Source: Oscillatoria nigro-viridis PCC 7112
GTDB lineage: Bacteria > Cyanobacteriota > Cyanobacteriia > Cyanobacteriales > Microcoleaceae
Reading direction: 5' to 3'
NCBI RefSeq assembly: GCF_000317475.1
Contig: NC_019729.1
Span: 434,001-498,000 of the forward strand
DNA length: 64,000 bases
Position 1 is the first letter of the stretch, and each line of letters starts with the position of its first letter. Positions 18,130 through 24,039 of this stretch are shown here, piece by piece. Made by a program: the position numbers and the translations under genes. Below the pieces are notes generated by a model. That model did not search any database, was not told the DNA's origin, and saw only the letters and a program-made list of their open reading frames with translations.

Positions 18130-18202
18130 CCCCCGATAGCTCAGTTGGTAGAGTGCTTGTGTGAAGAACAAGAGGTCGTCAGTTCGATACTGACTTGGGG
18201 GA
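18130..18202 (+). tRNA. tRNA-Phe (GAA)
   Basis: Acceptor CCCCCGA pairs with TTGGGGG (one G-T). The anticodon arm CTTGT GTGAAGA ACAAG gives GAA. The D-stem is GCTC/GAGT and the T-arm GTCAG TTCGATA CTGAC. Confidence 0.92.
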
Positions 18203-18208
18203 TTGCGT

Positions 18209-18283
18209 TGCCTCATAGCTCAACGGTAGAGCTGCACGCTGTTAACGTGATGGTTGTAGGTTCGATTCCTACTGGGGCAGCCA
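18209..18283 (+). tRNA. tRNA-Asn (GTT)
   Basis: Acceptor TGCCTCA pairs with TGGGGCA. The anticodon loop CTGTTAA gives GTT. It is followed by GCCA, so a 3' CCA is encoded, in contrast to most tRNAs of the array. Confidence 0.92.
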
Positions 18284-18293
18284 TTTTTTAAAT

Positions 18294-18369
18294 TGCCGGG
18301 TAGACAAATTGGTAAAGTCGCCTATCTCTGAAATAGGAGTTTCTGTAGGTTCAAAGCCTACCCCGGCAC
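18294..18369 (+). tRNA. tRNA-Gln (CTG)
   Basis: Acceptor TGCCGGG pairs with CCCGGCA over 7 bp. The anticodon arm CCTAT CTCTGAA ATAGG gives CTG. The T-arm is GTAGG TTCAAAG CCTAC. Confidence 0.9.
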
Positions 18370-18377
18370 CCAATTAT

Positions 18378-18451
18378 TGGGAAGTCGCCTAATCGGTATG
18401 GCACCGCTCTTTGAAAGCGGCAAAATGCAGGTTCGATCCCTGCCTTCCCAG
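18378..18451 (+). tRNA. tRNA-Gln (TTG)
   Basis: Acceptor TGGGAAG pairs with CTTCCCA. The anticodon arm CCGCT CTTTGAA AGCGG gives TTG. Its 5' half closely resembles the 5' half of the interrupted tRNA at 26347-26605. Confidence 0.93.
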
Positions 18452-18480
18452 TTCTGCTATTACCAAAGCAGATAAATTAC

Positions 18481-18557
18481 ACTCCTGTAGCCCAATTGGC
18501 AGAGGCCGCAATTTCAAAAATTGTGTTGTGTGAGTTCAAATCTCACCAGGAGTACCA
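18481..18557 (+). tRNA. tRNA-Leu (CAA), short variable arm
   Basis: Acceptor ACTCCTG pairs with CAGGAGT. The loop TTCAAAA gives CAA. The variable region is only about 5 nt, whereas bacterial leucine tRNAs are class II with a long arm. A CCA appears encoded (ACCA, 18554-18557). Confidence 0.8.
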
Positions 18558-18576
18558 AATTTTCAATTTTCTACTT

Positions 18577-18657
18577 GCTCCTGTGGCGGAATTGGCAGAC
18601 GCGGCAGACTTAAAATCTGTTTTATTTTGAGTGTGAGTTCGAGTCTCACTAGGAGCA
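18577..18657 (+). tRNA. tRNA-Leu (TAA), no intron
   Basis: Acceptor GCTCCTG pairs with TAGGAGC. The anticodon arm GCAGA CTTAAAA TCTGT gives TAA. The variable region is about 12 nt. Chromosomal cyanobacterial trnL(UAA) usually carries a group I intron; this copy has none. Confidence 0.9.
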
Positions 18658-18661
18658 TTAA

Positions 18662-18734
18662 CGGGATGTAATTCAGCGGCCAGAAGCCATGCTTTGGGAG
18701 CATGGAGTCGTTGGTTCAAATCCAACCATCCCGA
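18662..18734 (+). tRNA. tRNA-Pro (TGG)
   Basis: Acceptor CGGGATG pairs with CATCCCG. The anticodon arm CATGC TTTGGGA GCATG gives TGG. The T-arm is GTTGG TTCAAAT CCAAC. Confidence 0.93.
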
Positions 18735-18738
18735 CTTT

Positions 18739-18814
18739 ACCCCTGTGATGTAATTGGAAAACATCACTCGCTCAGAACGAGTGTTTTTTGCAGGTTCAAG
18801 TCCTGTCAGGGGTA
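18739..18814 (+). tRNA. tRNA-Leu (CAG), short variable arm
   Basis: Acceptor ACCCCTG pairs with CAGGGGT. The D-stem is ATGT/ACAT. The anticodon arm ACTCG CTCAGAA CGAGT gives CAG. The variable region is about 7 T-rich nt, with no stem. Confidence 0.82.
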
Positions 18815-18842
18815 TTTGGCTAACAGCCAATTTCTGCTATTT

Positions 18843-18916
18843 GCTCTCGTGGCGGAACGGCAGACGCGCTAGGTCGAGAGCCTAGTTTTTTACAGGTTCA
18901 AATCCTGTCGAGAGCA
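18843..18916 (+). tRNA. tRNA-Leu (GAG), short variable arm
   Basis: Acceptor GCTCTCG pairs with CGAGAGC. The anticodon arm CTAGG TCGAGAG CCTAG gives GAG, with C instead of the near-universal T at position 33. The variable region is about 6 nt. Confidence 0.8.
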
Positions 18917-18948
18917 TGAATTTTTAATAAATATAGGAGGAAGTTACA

Positions 18949-18999
18949 GTGTTTAAAAAAGTTGAGGAAAAAAGTACGCGCGGCGCAGCTATCCCCTAG
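18949..18999 (+). CDS. Possible 16-codon ORF with strong ribosome-binding site
   Basis: AGGAGG precedes a GTG by about 7 nt, and the frame reads MFKKVEEKSTRG before a stop inside a copy of the GCGCAGCTATCCC-type dispersed palindrome. It could be a truncated remnant of a gene cut by the repeat, or a leader peptide. Evidence for translation is only the ribosome-binding site. Confidence 0.2.
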   Translation: MFKKVEEKSTRGAAIP

Positions 19000-19020
19000 G
19001 GAATCGCCAACTGAAACTTT

Positions 19021-19094
19021 GCCCCTGTAGCCCAATCGGTAGAGGCGCTAGATTTAGGATCTAGTTAGTGCTGGTTCGATGCCAGTCAGGGGTA
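19021..19094 (+). tRNA. tRNA-Leu (TAG), short variable arm
   Basis: Acceptor GCCCCTG pairs with CAGGGGT (G1-T72 wobble). The anticodon arm CTAGA TTTAGGA TCTAG gives TAG. The variable region is about 5 nt. It is the fourth leucine tRNA of the array without the class II arm. Confidence 0.83.
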
Positions 19095-19105
19095 TTTGGT
19101 GACAT

Positions 19106-19184
19106 CGCGGGGATGGAGCAACGGATAGGCTCGGCAGTCTCATAAGCTGCAAATCAGCAAGTTCAATTCTTGCCCCCGTTACCA
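19106..19184 (+). tRNA. Initiator-like tRNA-Met (CAT)
   Basis: CGCGGGG with CCCCGTT leaves position 1 (C) unpaired opposite T72, the initiator hallmark. GGAGC/GGCTC D-arm spacing resembles initiator tRNA. The anticodon arm GCAGT CTCATAA GCTGC gives CAT but lacks the three G-C pairs next to the loop that initiators use for 30S P-site entry. ACCA is encoded at the 3' end. Confidence 0.75.
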
Positions 19185-19188
19185 AAGT

Positions 19189-19260
19189 GCAGGTGTGATG
19201 TAACTGGCAACATGAGGCTCTTGTAAAGCTTTCTTGCGAGTTCAAATCTCGCCATCTGCT
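19189..19260 (+). tRNA. tRNA-Thr (TGT)
   Basis: Acceptor GCAGGTG pairs with CATCTGC. The D-stem is ATGT/ACAT. The anticodon arm AGGCT CTTGTAA AGCTT gives TGT. The T-arm is GCGAG TTCAAAT CTCGC. Confidence 0.92.
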
Positions 19261-19321
19261 TGTAACTAAGCTAGAGATATTATCTTTGTTAATTTTTTGC
19301 TAACGAATCAGAGAAAAAATC

Positions 19322-20167
19322 ATGAGACGGATTGCGATCGCTCAAGACACACTAAAAATTATTGAAGCAGGCTACTACTGCTCTCCTGAAGGTAAACGCA
19401 TTGAACTTGTTCAAAAAATAGCATACTGTGTTGAACAGACAAAATGCTATGAACCCGACGCTCTTTCTAAGATCGCACAAGGCGTTCTTTCTGGTACTCC
19501 CCTATTCTCAAACATTGAATTTGAAGTGAGGAATGAGACGACTTTGATGGGAGCAGAACGTATGGCAAGAGGACAACAGTTTCAAAAAATAGGAGTCCTT
19601 AATTTTGCTTCTGCTAAAAATCCTGGTGGTGGATTTCTCAAAGGCGCACAAGCTCAAGAAGAGAGTTTAGCACGCAGTTCTGCTCTTTACAAAAGTATCT
19701 TGAAATGTCGCGACCACTACGAATTTCATCGCTCTCATGATTCGCTCCTGTACTCAGATAGGATGCTCTATTCACCTGATTGTCCTGTTTTCCGAAAAGA
19801 CGATGGAACGCTATTAGAAACACCTTATGTTGTTGATTTCATCACAAGTCCAGCTCCTAATGCTGGTGAACTTTGGAGAAAACAATCCCAGGATGCTGAA
19901 AAAATACGCGAAGTTCTGTATGAACGCGGCGCAAAATTGTTGAGCCTAGCTATTTATAATGGCTGCGACGCTCTAGTTTTGGGAGCTTGGGGATGTGGTG
20001 TATTTAAAAATAATCCAGCAACGGTTGCCCAAATGTTTGCAGATTTATTGTTGCCCAATGGTCAATTTTGGGGAAGAGTAAAAAGCATCTTATTTTCTAT
20101 ACTTGACTCTTCTGAACAATCAAAAATATTTGCAGAATTCCATAGTAGATTTATCTCGGGCAACTAA
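19322..20167 (+). CDS. Microbial-type PARG-like ADP-ribose hydrolase (TIGR02452)
   Basis: A 281-residue macrodomain-fold protein of the TIGR02452/bacterial PARG group. The diagnostic loop is ASAKNPGGGFLKGAQAQEES at about residue 98-117: GGG, then QEE with the catalytic glutamate, as in bacterial poly(ADP-ribose) glycohydrolase. The C-terminal macrodomain pieces LSLAIYNGCDALVLGAWGCG and FKNNPATVAQMF follow. It removes ADP-ribose from targets. It lies inside the tRNA array in the same direction, 62 bp after tRNA-Thr. A role in reversing ADP-ribosylation of RNA or translation factors is plausible, but only inferred. Confidence 0.85.
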   Translation: MRRIAIAQDTLKIIEAGYYCSPEGKRIELVQKIAYCVEQTKCYEPDALSKIAQGVLSGTPLFSNIEFEVRNETTLMGAERMARGQQFQKIGVLNFASAKNPGGGFLKGAQAQEESLARSSALYKSILKCRDHYEFHRSHDSLLYSDRMLYSPDCPVFRKDDGTLLETPYVVDFITSPAPNAGELWRKQSQDAEKIREVLYERGAKLLSLAIYNGCDALVLGAWGCGVFKNNPATVAQMFADLLLPNGQFWGRVKSILFSILDSSEQSKIFAEFHSRFISGN

Positions 20168-20227
20168 AACTTACACGACTTTCCAAAAAATTGCCATAAT
20201 CGAGGTAGAGTAGTTCAAGGTTAAACT

Positions 20228-20671
20228 ATGCTAGCAACTGACAACACCTCAATGGGAAAAATTATTACCCCATTGACCGTAACTAATCGTGCAGATCGGA
20301 ATGTCGCAGTCCGAGGATTTATGCCTTCCGACCAAATCCGTTCTGTCAATTTAAATAATGTGCTAGTTGATACAGGGGCAACAACACTGTGCTTGCCTTC
20401 AAGTATCATTGCTCAACTCGGTTTAGAACTGCTGAAAGAAGTGGATGTAGAGACGGCTAATGGTATTGGGAAAGCCAGAATTTTTCAGGATGCTAAATTT
20501 TTTTTGCTAGGACGCGAAGGAACGTTTGAGTGTTTGGAATTGCCGGGAGCTATGAATCCTCTATTAGGCGTGATTCCTTTGGAAGCGTTGGGAATTGAAT
20601 TAGACTTGAAAAATCAGCGGTTAATAACTTTACCCATCAGTCCAACGCAAACTTACTTGACAATTTTGTAG
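20228..20671 (+). CDS. Retropepsin-like aspartic protease
   Basis: A 147-residue protein with NNVLVDTGATTLCLP, the DTGA active-site turn of clan AA proteases, and a second hydrophobic-Gly segment (NPLLGVIPLEALGIE). One motif per chain implies a dimer. It is a second member of the class in this window after 7779-8171, here read with the tRNA array. The substrate is unknown. Confidence 0.75.
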   Translation: MLATDNTSMGKIITPLTVTNRADRNVAVRGFMPSDQIRSVNLNNVLVDTGATTLCLPSSIIAQLGLELLKEVDVETANGIGKARIFQDAKFFLLGREGTFECLELPGAMNPLLGVIPLEALGIELDLKNQRLITLPISPTQTYLTIL

Positions 20672-20721
20672 AGGCTGTATGTTGAGATTTAATAGTTGCA
20701 ATCGGTCAAACTAATTTAAGT

Positions 20722-20792
20722 GCGGATATGGTGCAACGGTAGCATCTGAGTCTTCCAAACTCGCGATACGGGTTCGAGTCCCGTTATCCGCT
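20722..20792 (+). tRNA. tRNA-Gly (TCC)
   Basis: Acceptor GCGGATA pairs with TATCCGC. The anticodon arm GAGT CTTCCAA ACTC gives TCC. The T-arm is ACGGG TTCGAGT CCCGT. Confidence 0.93.
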
Positions 20793-20858
20793 TGGTTAAA
20801 ATCGGTACAGGTTTTATTCAATCCAAAATCTAAAATATAAAATCTAAAATCGGTTTAT

Positions 20859-20931
20859 GGGAGTGTAGCTCAATGGATAGAGCGCCGCGCTTCGGACGCG
20901 GATGTTGTGGGTTCGAGTCCTGCCACTCTCG
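20859..20931 (+). tRNA. tRNA-Arg (TCG)
   Basis: Acceptor GGGAGTG pairs with CACTCTC. The anticodon arm CCGCG CTTCGGA CGCGG gives TCG. D-stem GCTC/GAGC. Confidence 0.93.
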
Positions 20932-20993
20932 TTGTTTTTGCTTTAATTTAAGGAGGTTGATTCCATTGAATGGATAATTTTTTATATTAAGAT

Positions 20994-21024
20994 CGATTCC
21001 CTACGGGATAGCTGCGCTTCACGC
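20994..21024. repeat. Dispersed palindromic repeat forming the outer stem (left arm)
   Basis: GATTCCCTACGGGATAGC followed by a GCGCTTCACGC end is a repeat common in this genome type; a copy lies inside the gene at 33010 (33352-33381). Its partner at 21239-21269 is inverted, with 28 Watson-Crick pairs, one wobble and two mismatches over 31 positions. Two copies of a mobile repeat thus form the outer stem of the Y RNA-like unit. Confidence 0.75.
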
Positions 21025-21269
21025 CCTTTGCGTGTCCCAATCTTTGGAGCCTACATACTTTAGTACGAGAGGAAAGGTAACGCTGTCAAAATCAGCGGGC
21101 GTTTGAGAACGGGGAGTGCAATGAACCCGGCAGGTTGGCTTAAAGGTAGCCATCCTTTAAAGAGTGTGTAATAACTCATCGGCGGAGTCCCTCTAGTAAC
21201 TGAGAAAACGCAATGCTCTGATAACTTGCACGGAAAGTGCGTGAAGCCCAGCTATCTCGTAGCGAATCG
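20994..21269 (+). ncRNA. Y RNA-like unit carrying 23S sarcin-ricin loop and GTPase-centre mimics
   Basis: A closing helix of about 42 bp (20994-21035 with 21228-21269, few mismatches) ends in CCCAAT, 4 nt, GGAGC (21046-21050). TACATAC follows. The other side returns with GCTCT (21215-21219), 4 nt and ACTTG (21224-21228), the scaffold shared by six units here and matching the Ro60-binding loop of Y RNAs. Inside, 21061-21073 is TAGTACGAGAGGA, identical to the 23S sarcin-ricin loop core (ricin adenosine at 21068). Then 21126-21183 aligns without gaps to E. coli 23S 1051-1108, the L11/GTPase-associated centre: 43 of 58 match the sequence as I recall it, with A1067 at 21142 and A1095 at 21170. Base pairs 1054-1105, 1058-1080 and 1092-1099 are changed on both sides. 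It lies between tRNA-Arg genes. Confidence 0.85.
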
Positions 21270-21287
21270 CACATTAACAAGAAGCAC

Positions 21288-21361
21288 GGGAGCGTAACTC
21301 AACTGGATAGAGTGTCGAGCTTCTACCTCGAATGTTGTGGGTTCGAGTCCTACCGCTCCTG
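21288..21361 (+). tRNA. tRNA-Arg (TCT)
   Basis: Acceptor GGGAGCG pairs with CGCTCCT. The anticodon arm TCGAG CTTCTAC CTCGA gives TCT. It begins 18 bp after the outer stem of the Y RNA-like unit, so the two are probably on one transcript. Confidence 0.92.
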
Positions 21362-21368
21362 CTGTCTG

Positions 21369-21445
21369 GGGTTCGTAGCTTAATTGGTAAAGCATCTAAC
21401 TGGCTGTTAGAAAGATATCGGTTCAAATCCGATCGCAATCCACCA
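21369..21445 (+). tRNA. tRNA-Ala (GGC), imperfect acceptor
   Basis: The anticodon arm TCTAA CTGGCTG TTAGA gives GGC. GGGTTCG pairs with CGCAATCC only with a bulge, but a G-T pair at the third position, the alanine identity element, is kept. ACCA follows (21442-21445). Confidence 0.8.
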
Positions 21446-21492
21446 CACCAATTTTAGATTTTAGATTTACTCCACAGGTGAATCTTTTACGC

Positions 21493-21565
21493 GGGGTCAT
21501 AGCTCAATTGGTAGAGCGCTTGCTTTGCACGCAAGAGGTTAGGAGTTCGATTCTCCTTGATTCCA
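21493..21565 (+). tRNA. tRNA-Ala (TGC)
   Basis: Acceptor GGGGTCA pairs with TGATTCC, including the G3-T70 alanine identity wobble. The anticodon arm CTTGC TTTGCAC GCAAG gives TGC. Confidence 0.92.
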
Positions 21566-21570
21566 CTTGC

Positions 21571-21646
21571 GGTGTCTGAAGTCGAAGCGGCCGAGACGCT
21601 AGCCTGTGAAGCTAGTTATTAGCGGGTTCGAGGCCCGTCGGACACC
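21571..21646 (+). tRNA. tRNA-His (GTG)
   Basis: GGTGTCTG pairs with CGGACACC over 8 bp, including the extra G-1 typical of histidine tRNAs. The anticodon arm CTAGC CTGTGAA GCTAG gives GTG. The 3' end of the endonuclease-like gene (21619-22317, minus strand) overlaps it in antisense. Confidence 0.92.
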
Positions 21647-22317
21647 TTTGAATTGATAATGGAGGTTATGATATTAAGGTATTTTTGAGAGGTGGATTTC
21701 TGAAACTTTTTTTGTTGAGAGCAGTTAATAAAGGCTAATTCAATTCCCTTTTCTAAACAGGCTTGAAACTTGCGACTATCATTATTTTGAATAGACGCTA
21801 GTTTTTCTGCCCCATAAATTGGCTCGTAATGGAAAATGCCATTTAACTCAAAAGCTAAATTTAGAAATGGAATGTATATATCAAGCTCTGCATTTATGGC
21901 ATCTTTGCGATTGAAATAAATTTCTATCTCTGGATAAAGGTTTAAAAGCTGCTCCTCAATCCAATCTTCAAGCTTAGATCGTCGATTTCCATAATTTTTA
22001 TGGCAATTTTTGTAAGTGGCTGCACAGGAAGTTGAACAAAAATCGGGTTTGCCCTCTTGTAGTCGGTGTCTTTGTTTATAAAAAACCCGATCGCAGGTAA
22101 AACAAACTACTTCCTTCGCTAGGATTGGTTTGACAAATAACGGTAAGCCTGCTGCTTTCAAAGCATTATTCCAACTTCCAAATTTTCTGACAACTGTATT
22201 GTGTGTTACTGGGCAAGGAATACTTTTATCTCTAACTTTATTTAAGGCAGGAACTTCACCGTGAGACAGATAGTATTCTTGGAACCATTTTATTAGTTGA
22301 TCTTGAGTGATTTGCAT
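21619..22317 (-). CDS. Homing-endonuclease-like protein (HNH-associated repeat plus PD-(D/E)XK)
   Basis: A 232-residue protein. Residues about 1-57 match the HNH/homing-endonuclease-associated repeat (LIKWFQEYYLSHGEVPALN, then TVVRKFGSWNNALKAAGL), a DNA-binding module. Residues 70-100 carry CxxC...CSTSC zinc ligands. Residues 113-210 look like a PD-(D/E)XK/Vsr-like nuclease: RRSKLEDWIEEQL, ELDIYIPFLNLAFELNG, then FINC. The last 28 bp lie antisense within tRNA-His. Standalone homing endonucleases often sit at conserved tRNA targets, so this may be the mobile agent of part of the array. Confidence 0.75.
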   Translation of the reverse strand: MQITQDQLIKWFQEYYLSHGEVPALNKVRDKSIPCPVTHNTVVRKFGSWNNALKAAGLPLFVKPILAKEVVCFTCDRVFYKQRHRLQEGKPDFCSTSCAATYKNCHKNYGNRRSKLEDWIEEQLLNLYPEIEIYFNRKDAINAELDIYIPFLNLAFELNGIFHYEPIYGAEKLASIQNNDSRKFQACLEKGIELAFINCSQQKKFQKSTSQKYLNIITSIINSKVSDGPRTR

Positions 22318-22409
22318 GACAAGCTTTTAAAGGTATTGCCATCTTACTCTTAAATGGGGTGTGTATTAATAATAAAAAATTTTAAGACTCGTTATACACC
22401 CAAAATTTG

Positions 22410-22495
22410 GGAAGCTGCTGCCGAGAGGACGGCAACCTGTCTCGAACACAGGAGTGCAGTTAACAACTGTAGGGGTTCGACTCCTCCAGCTTCCG
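22410..22495 (+). tRNA. tRNA-Ser (CGA)
   Basis: Acceptor GGAAGCT pairs with AGCTTCC. The anticodon arm CCTGT CTCGAAC ACAGG gives CGA. A class II variable arm with CAGTT/AACTG is present. Confidence 0.92.
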
Positions 22496-22506
22496 TTATT
22501 CAACTT

Positions 22507-22593
22507 GGAAGATGCCGCCGAGAGGACGGCAAGCAATCTTGAAAATTGTGGTGCGGCAGCGATGTCGTAAGGGTTCGATTCCTTCATCTTCCT
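22507..22593 (+). tRNA. tRNA-Ser (TGA)
   Basis: Acceptor GGAAGAT pairs with ATCTTCC. The anticodon arm GCAAT CTTGAAA ATTGT gives TGA. A long variable arm is present. It lies 11 bp after tRNA-Ser(CGA) and shares its D-arm (CGAGAGGACGGCAA). Confidence 0.92.
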
Positions 22594-22602
22594 TTTAATT
22601 AA

Positions 22603-22674
22603 CCACCAGAAGTCGAAAAGCGAGACACCGTGCTGATAACGCGGGGATAGGAGGGGCAGTACCTCCCTGGTGGA
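22603..22674 (+). tRNA. tRNA-Ile (GAT) with non-canonical T-loop
   Basis: Acceptor CCACCAG pairs with CTGGTGG. The anticodon arm has CTGATAA, giving GAT. The T-stem GGAGG/CCTCC is perfect but its loop is GGCAGTA, not the conserved TTCRANY, so the usual D-loop/T-loop contact cannot form. Confidence 0.82.
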
Positions 22675-22725
22675 TGGATTGGTTTATAATAAGTTTAGAT
22701 TTGCTAGCCATTCAACATAGAAGCC

Positions 22726-22944
22726 ATGAGCATTCAAGTTCTCAAATTAGAATTGATTCAATGGATTTTGTTATTGAAAGATACTCAACTTTTAAACGAA
22801 ATCCAAAAACTGAGAGAAAAGTCATCTGAAAAGACTGCTGTCCTCAAACCCCGTCAATTTGGCTGTGGCCAAGGAATTTTTACTTATGTTGCGGATGATT
22901 TTGATGAAACACCTCCTGGTTTTGAAGAATATATGTTGCCATGA
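22726..22944 (+). CDS. DUF2281-type antitoxin of a VapBC-like pair
   Basis: A 72-residue protein (LIQWILLLKDTQLLNEIQKL... FEEYMLP). The helical start and acidic tail fit small antitoxins paired with PIN toxins. Its stop overlaps the toxin start by 4 bp (ATGA), which shows translational coupling. The pair stabilises or reports on the array; VapC toxins typically cut tRNA or the sarcin-ricin loop. Confidence 0.7.
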   Translation: MSIQVLKLELIQWILLLKDTQLLNEIQKLREKSSEKTAVLKPRQFGCGQGIFTYVADDFDETPPGFEEYMLP

Positions 22945-23321
22945 AATATCTAATTGACACTCACATTCTAATTTGGTTTGTTGAAGGTAACGCTCGGCTT
23001 GATGAAGATGTGCGAGCGTTGATTGCTAATCCTGTCAATGAAATTTATATCAGCCAAGCTAGTCTGTGGGAACTTACTATCAAAATCAGCATCGGTAAGT
23101 TGTCTTTGTCTATTTCTGTATCGGAGTTAGAAATATTTCTGATTAACCAGGAGTTTCAAATTCAAGAGACTAAGTTCCTTCATTACGATAAATTGCAAAA
23201 TCTCCCTTTTTACCATCAAGATCCTTTCGATCGCCTAATTATTTCTCAAGCCCAAGCCGAAAATTATACTATCATTACACATGACGATAGGTTCAAACAG
23301 TACGATGTGAAGTTGTTGTAA
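22941..23321 (+). CDS. PIN-domain toxin (VapC-like)
   Basis: A 126-residue PIN ribonuclease. The acidic residues are visible in MKYLIDTHILIWFVEGN, ISQASLWELTIKI, and HQDPFDRLIISQAQAE, and TIITHDD near the end, the four usual positions. The module appears intact. Known VapC targets are tRNA anticodon loops, initiator tRNA and the 23S sarcin-ricin loop, all of which have counterparts in this array. Confidence 0.85.
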   Translation: MKYLIDTHILIWFVEGNARLDEDVRALIANPVNEIYISQASLWELTIKISIGKLSLSISVSELEIFLINQEFQIQETKFLHYDKLQNLPFYHQDPFDRLIISQAQAENYTIITHDDRFKQYDVKLL

Positions 23322-23349
23322 TTTCACACGATCGAAATACAGGTTAAAT

Positions 23350-23919
23350 ATGAATTTAAACAATTACCATTGCTATCTAGTGGTTGACCTTGAAGCAACC
23401 TGCTGCGATCGACAAGCAACTATAAAACAGACTGAAATGGAGGTTATTGAGATTGGAGCCGTTATGGTAGAAGCAAAAACGCTAACTATCATTGATGAAT
23501 TTCAAAGCTTCATCAAACCTATTCGCCATCCTATCCTAACTGAATTCTGCAAATCGCTAACATCTATTTCTCAAGCACAAGTCGATCGAGCTCCGACTTA
23601 CCCGGAAGCGATCGCACTTCTGAAAAACTGGCTGTCTGGTTACTCAAATGGTGTATTTGGTTCTTGGGGCGATTTCGACCGCCAACAATTTCAACAAGAC
23701 AGCAACTTTCACAAAATACCTTTTCCCATTGCTTATCCTCATGTCAATCTCAAACAATTGTTTTCCCAAAAGCAAGGTTTGCGAAAACGTCATGGCATGG
23801 CAAAAGCTCTGACACTCGCGGGTTTACCGCTAGAAGGAACTCATCACCGAGGCATTGATGATGCGAGAAATATCGCCAAACTGTTGCCTTATATTCTGGA
23901 GCGAAAACAGTTGTCCTGA
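23350..23919 (+). CDS. ERI1/KapD-like 3'-5' exonuclease (DEDDh)
   Basis: A 189-residue DEDDh exonuclease. VVDLEATCC holds the first Asp-Glu, WGDFDRQQF the second Asp, and HHRGIDDARNIAKLL the His and last Asp. It resembles the 3'hExo/ERI1 class, which trims rRNA, histone mRNA and small RNAs, more than DNA polymerase epsilon subunits. Its last 26 bp fall within the 146-bp duplication made by the IS1634-family insertion. Location inside the array suggests RNA 3'-end processing. Confidence 0.82.
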   Translation: MNLNNYHCYLVVDLEATCCDRQATIKQTEMEVIEIGAVMVEAKTLTIIDEFQSFIKPIRHPILTEFCKSLTSISQAQVDRAPTYPEAIALLKNWLSGYSNGVFGSWGDFDRQQFQQDSNFHKIPFPIAYPHVNLKQLFSQKQGLRKRHGMAKALTLAGLPLEGTHHRGIDDARNIAKLLPYILERKQLS

Positions 23920-24039
23920 TTGGCGATCGTACATACAGCGAGCAAAATTATGGGGAGGTCGCCTAAGTGGAATGGCACCGTAAAAACTTTGGAAAAGCGG
24001 CTCCCAAAAGGACGATCGGGTTTGTTGAGTAGGGTAAAA
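23894..24039. repeat. 146-bp target duplication, left copy
   Basis: Identical, by eye, to 26289-26434 on the other side of the IS element. It contains the end of the exonuclease gene and the 5' half of a tRNA-Gln-like gene (GGGGAGGTCGCC...). Very long target duplications are a documented property of the IS1634 family. Confidence 0.85.

Noticed and set aside
21048..21183. Simple 23S rRNA pseudogene fragment
   Set aside because: The sarcin-ricin loop precedes the GTPase centre here, whereas in 23S rRNA it follows it by about 1.5 kb. Stem changes are compensated and both sit in a shared scaffold.
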